Below, one piece after another: positions 11,179 to 12,628 of a stretch of 12,628 bases of DNA. The notes under the pieces were generated by a model. It did no database searches. It saw nothing but the letters and a program-made list of their open reading frames with translations, and was not told the origin of the DNA. The stretch's first letter is position 1, and each line of letters opens with the position of its first letter. The stretch covers positions 1-12,628 of the forward strand of contig DASPKX010000139.1 of NCBI GenBank assembly GCA_035627835.1, given 5' to 3'. This DNA is from DASPKX01 sp035627835 (GTDB lineage: Bacteria > Verrucomicrobiota > Verrucomicrobiia > Limisphaerales > SXQI01). The position numbers were made by a program, and so were the translations under genes.

Positions 11179-12290
11179 CGAAACCTTTCGAATCCATCCA
11201 GAGATCATTGCCCTCGTCGCGAATGAACTTCTTGGCGATATTGTTCTTTTTCTGCTTCATGCTGGATACCCCGGCGTCTGATGAACTCGATGTCTGGACA
11301 ATCCATTCAAGCGTCAACCTCGGGTCCACCGTCGCTGATATCACATATGGAGACGGTCGCTTCGTCCTTGTTGGGGCGAAGGCGATGATGTCCACGAATG
11401 GAATCGATTGGGTCACCACCCATCCGGACCTCCGCTGCGTGAAGGTTGTTTACGGAAATGGGAGATTTGTGGCTCTTGGAACAAGTGGCAAGGACTACGC
11501 GACCTCTGACGATGGTTTTTTTTGGTCTTTCCGCTCCCTTGGCACCTCCACGGTCATAACCCGGCTCGATTGGGACGGAACATCGTTTGTTCTTGCGGGT
11601 GGATCTTTTGTTTGGAGGAGCGCTGATGGAGTGAGTTGGGTTCGCGAAGCGATTCCACAGCGGGATGGTTATTTTCTTGCTTGTGCTGGTAAGAAATACC
11701 TAGTCGGCACACCTGATGCGACATGGATCTCAACCAACCTGCTCGATTGGCAGCGGTGCTCTAACATTGTGGGGAATGTGAGCCGCATGCTACTGCACAA
11801 TAATCAGCTTTTGGCTCTTAGCGATCGAGGAATCCAGACCTCAAAGGATGGTCTCCAATGGAAGCGGTCTGACTTTGCTGGGACTCCTTCGGTGCTGGCC
11901 GTGCACCGCGACGTTGTTCTCGTCGGTTTAGGCTCGACTATCTGGACATCGCTCGATGGCGATAGTTGGTCACGACGACCAACCCCATCTTCCAACCTCG
12001 GAATTGTGGGGCTGGTGAGCGATGGCAATGCGGTTGTGGGCGTGATCGGGACAAGTTCGTTGCGGAGTGGCGATGCCCCTCTCAATCAGCCTCGTTTGCA
12101 ATTAATATTGGCTGCAGGCGTTCGCATCCAAGGTGCTATTGGAAGGCGATACGCGATACAATCAACTCTGGATTTACTTGGGGGAATTTGGCGAACGGAG
12201 GATGTGATTCAACTTCCGACAGCTGACTTTACATGGCACGATCCTTCTCCTCTAGACACCCGCAAGATGTATCGCGCGGTTGCTCAGTAG
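11175..12290 (+). CDS. Secreted BNR/Ycf48-like beta-propeller protein
   Basis: 371 residues from ATG 11175, chosen for the ATGA overlap with the cupin stop. ATG 11223 is an alternative that would begin directly at the signal peptide MNFLAILFFFCFMLDTPAS. Six (S/T)-x-(D/N)-G-x-x-W-type motifs recur: STNGIDW, TSDDGFFW, SADGVSW, STNLLDW, SKDGLQW and SLDGDSW. Each is preceded by a GDGRFVLVG-like or GNGRFVALG-like strand, giving about six blades of a sialidase/BNR- or Ycf48-type propeller. The end (GRRYAIQSTLDL, GGIWRTED, KMYRAVAQ) matches the short C-terminal domain shared by verrucomicrobial secreted proteins. No sialidase catalytic residues are evident, so a binding or scaffold role is more likely than an enzyme. 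A T8 run at 11516-11523 lies in the coding region and is a possible slippage site. Third gene of the coupled operon; no clear terminator follows. Confidence 0.82.
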   Translation: MTKPFESIQRSLPSSRMNFLAILFFFCFMLDTPASDELDVWTIHSSVNLGSTVADITYGDGRFVLVGAKAMMSTNGIDWVTTHPDLRCVKVVYGNGRFVALGTSGKDYATSDDGFFWSFRSLGTSTVITRLDWDGTSFVLAGGSFVWRSADGVSWVREAIPQRDGYFLACAGKKYLVGTPDATWISTNLLDWQRCSNIVGNVSRMLLHNNQLLALSDRGIQTSKDGLQWKRSDFAGTPSVLAVHRDVVLVGLGSTIWTSLDGDSWSRRPTPSSNLGIVGLVSDGNAVVGVIGTSSLRSGDAPLNQPRLQLILAAGVRIQGAIGRRYAIQSTLDLLGGIWRTEDVIQLPTADFTWHDPSPLDTRKMYRAVAQ

Positions 12291-12579
12291 TCTTGTTCAA
12301 AGCCTCGTGGGCCAAGAAGTTAACCACATCGTTAACCAGTAGCTCCTCCAAATGCTCATCGCTACACTGTCCAACCTCGCGGGTGTTGAAACTCGCCGGC
12401 CCGCATAATAAGTGATTGGCGGTGTATGTCAGGATGGTCCGAGTTCGATTCGTGCGACACAGGGACGAAGAAAGTTGCACAGGAAAGAGAAGATTCCAGG
12501 GCCTCGGGTTATTGGGTATTTCCTCGTTGCTATCGTTGCCGAGAGGATGCCGGAACAGGTTCAAGAGAGGGTCTCCCAT
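12229..12579 (-). CDS. Hypothetical ORF, doubtful
   Basis: 116 codons, starting ATG at 12579 with only weak upstream signals (an AGGAGG is about 30 nt away). Codon use is reasonable (GAG, AAC and CTG/TTG frequent), and the stretch around CSDEHLEELLVNDVVNFLAH looks like an amphipathic helix. No family is recognised. It overlaps the 3' end of the propeller gene by 62 nt in convergent orientation, where the propeller frame is clearly real. It may be a small genuine gene or a chance frame. Confidence 0.25.
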   Translation of the reverse strand: MGDPLLNLFRHPLGNDSNEEIPNNPRPWNLLFPVQLSSSLCRTNRTRTILTYTANHLLCGPASFNTREVGQCSDEHLEELLVNDVVNFLAHEALNKTTEQPRDTSCGCLEEKDRAM

Positions 12580-12628
12580 TTGACCGTCGCCTACACACCA
12601 AATACTCCTCCTATTGCACTACCGTCGC
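12291..12628. other. 3' flank with no firm gene
   Basis: Apart from the doubtful minus-strand ORF there is no supported coding frame. GTTAACCA occurs twice (12319-12326, 12331-12338). No terminator hairpin with a T tract is seen after the operon. Confidence 0.4.

Overview
The window most resembles a chromosomal accessory region of a Verrucomicrobiota bacterium (Pedosphaera/Limisphaerales-like). This is inferred from gene content, not from a marker gene. The clues are: a delta-60-repeat/Calx-beta surface protein; a BNR-type secreted propeller ending in the 'RRYAIQSTLDL...FYRA'-like tail common on verrucomicrobial secreted proteins; two ECF sigma factors that continue through a membrane segment into an extracytoplasmic domain; and a DUF3606 protein. 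No tRNA, rRNA or CRISPR array was seen.

Layout. 1-1019: 3' end of a large delta-60/Calx-beta protein, closed by a strong intrinsic terminator (1038-1071). 1072-1454: apparently empty except for a 22-bp imperfect palindrome. 1455-2303, minus strand: a coiled-coil/winged-helix DNA-binding-like protein with a 15-bp palindrome just upstream of its start, and a 58-residue DUF3606 protein. 2304-2838: debris containing copy A of a ~178-bp dispersed repeat, a start-less ORF remnant and a possible IS21-type end. 2839-3033, minus: a two-helix membrane protein. 3251-6772, plus: two tandem membrane-anchored ECF sigma factors. The second ends in two EF-hand-like loops and a TlpA-like thioredoxin domain with a WCGPC active site. 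6773-7367: a non-coding stretch with a two-tier hairpin and repeat copy B. 7368-8889: an apparently complete IS of the ISNCY/IS1202 type, with terminal inverted repeats and a 16-17 bp target duplication, inserted at the 3' edge of repeat copy B. 9134-12290, plus: a three-gene operon joined by two ATGA overlaps: a polytopic membrane protein with a propeller-like C-terminal half, a small cupin lacking expected metal ligands, and a secreted six-motif BNR-like propeller. 12291-12628: at best one doubtful minus-strand ORF.

How the genes may work together. The sigma pair has no separate anti-sigma gene beside it. In both proteins the sigma domain and the extracytoplasmic domain lie on one chain either side of a single membrane segment, which suggests one-component transmembrane regulators. 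Their region-4 helices are nearly identical, so overlapping target promoters are plausible. The three-gene operon looks like a translationally coupled envelope module of unknown function. The most notable items are the sigma-thioredoxin fusion, the gap-free ~178-bp repeat (one copy abutting the DUF3606 start, the other hit by the IS), and the coupled triad.
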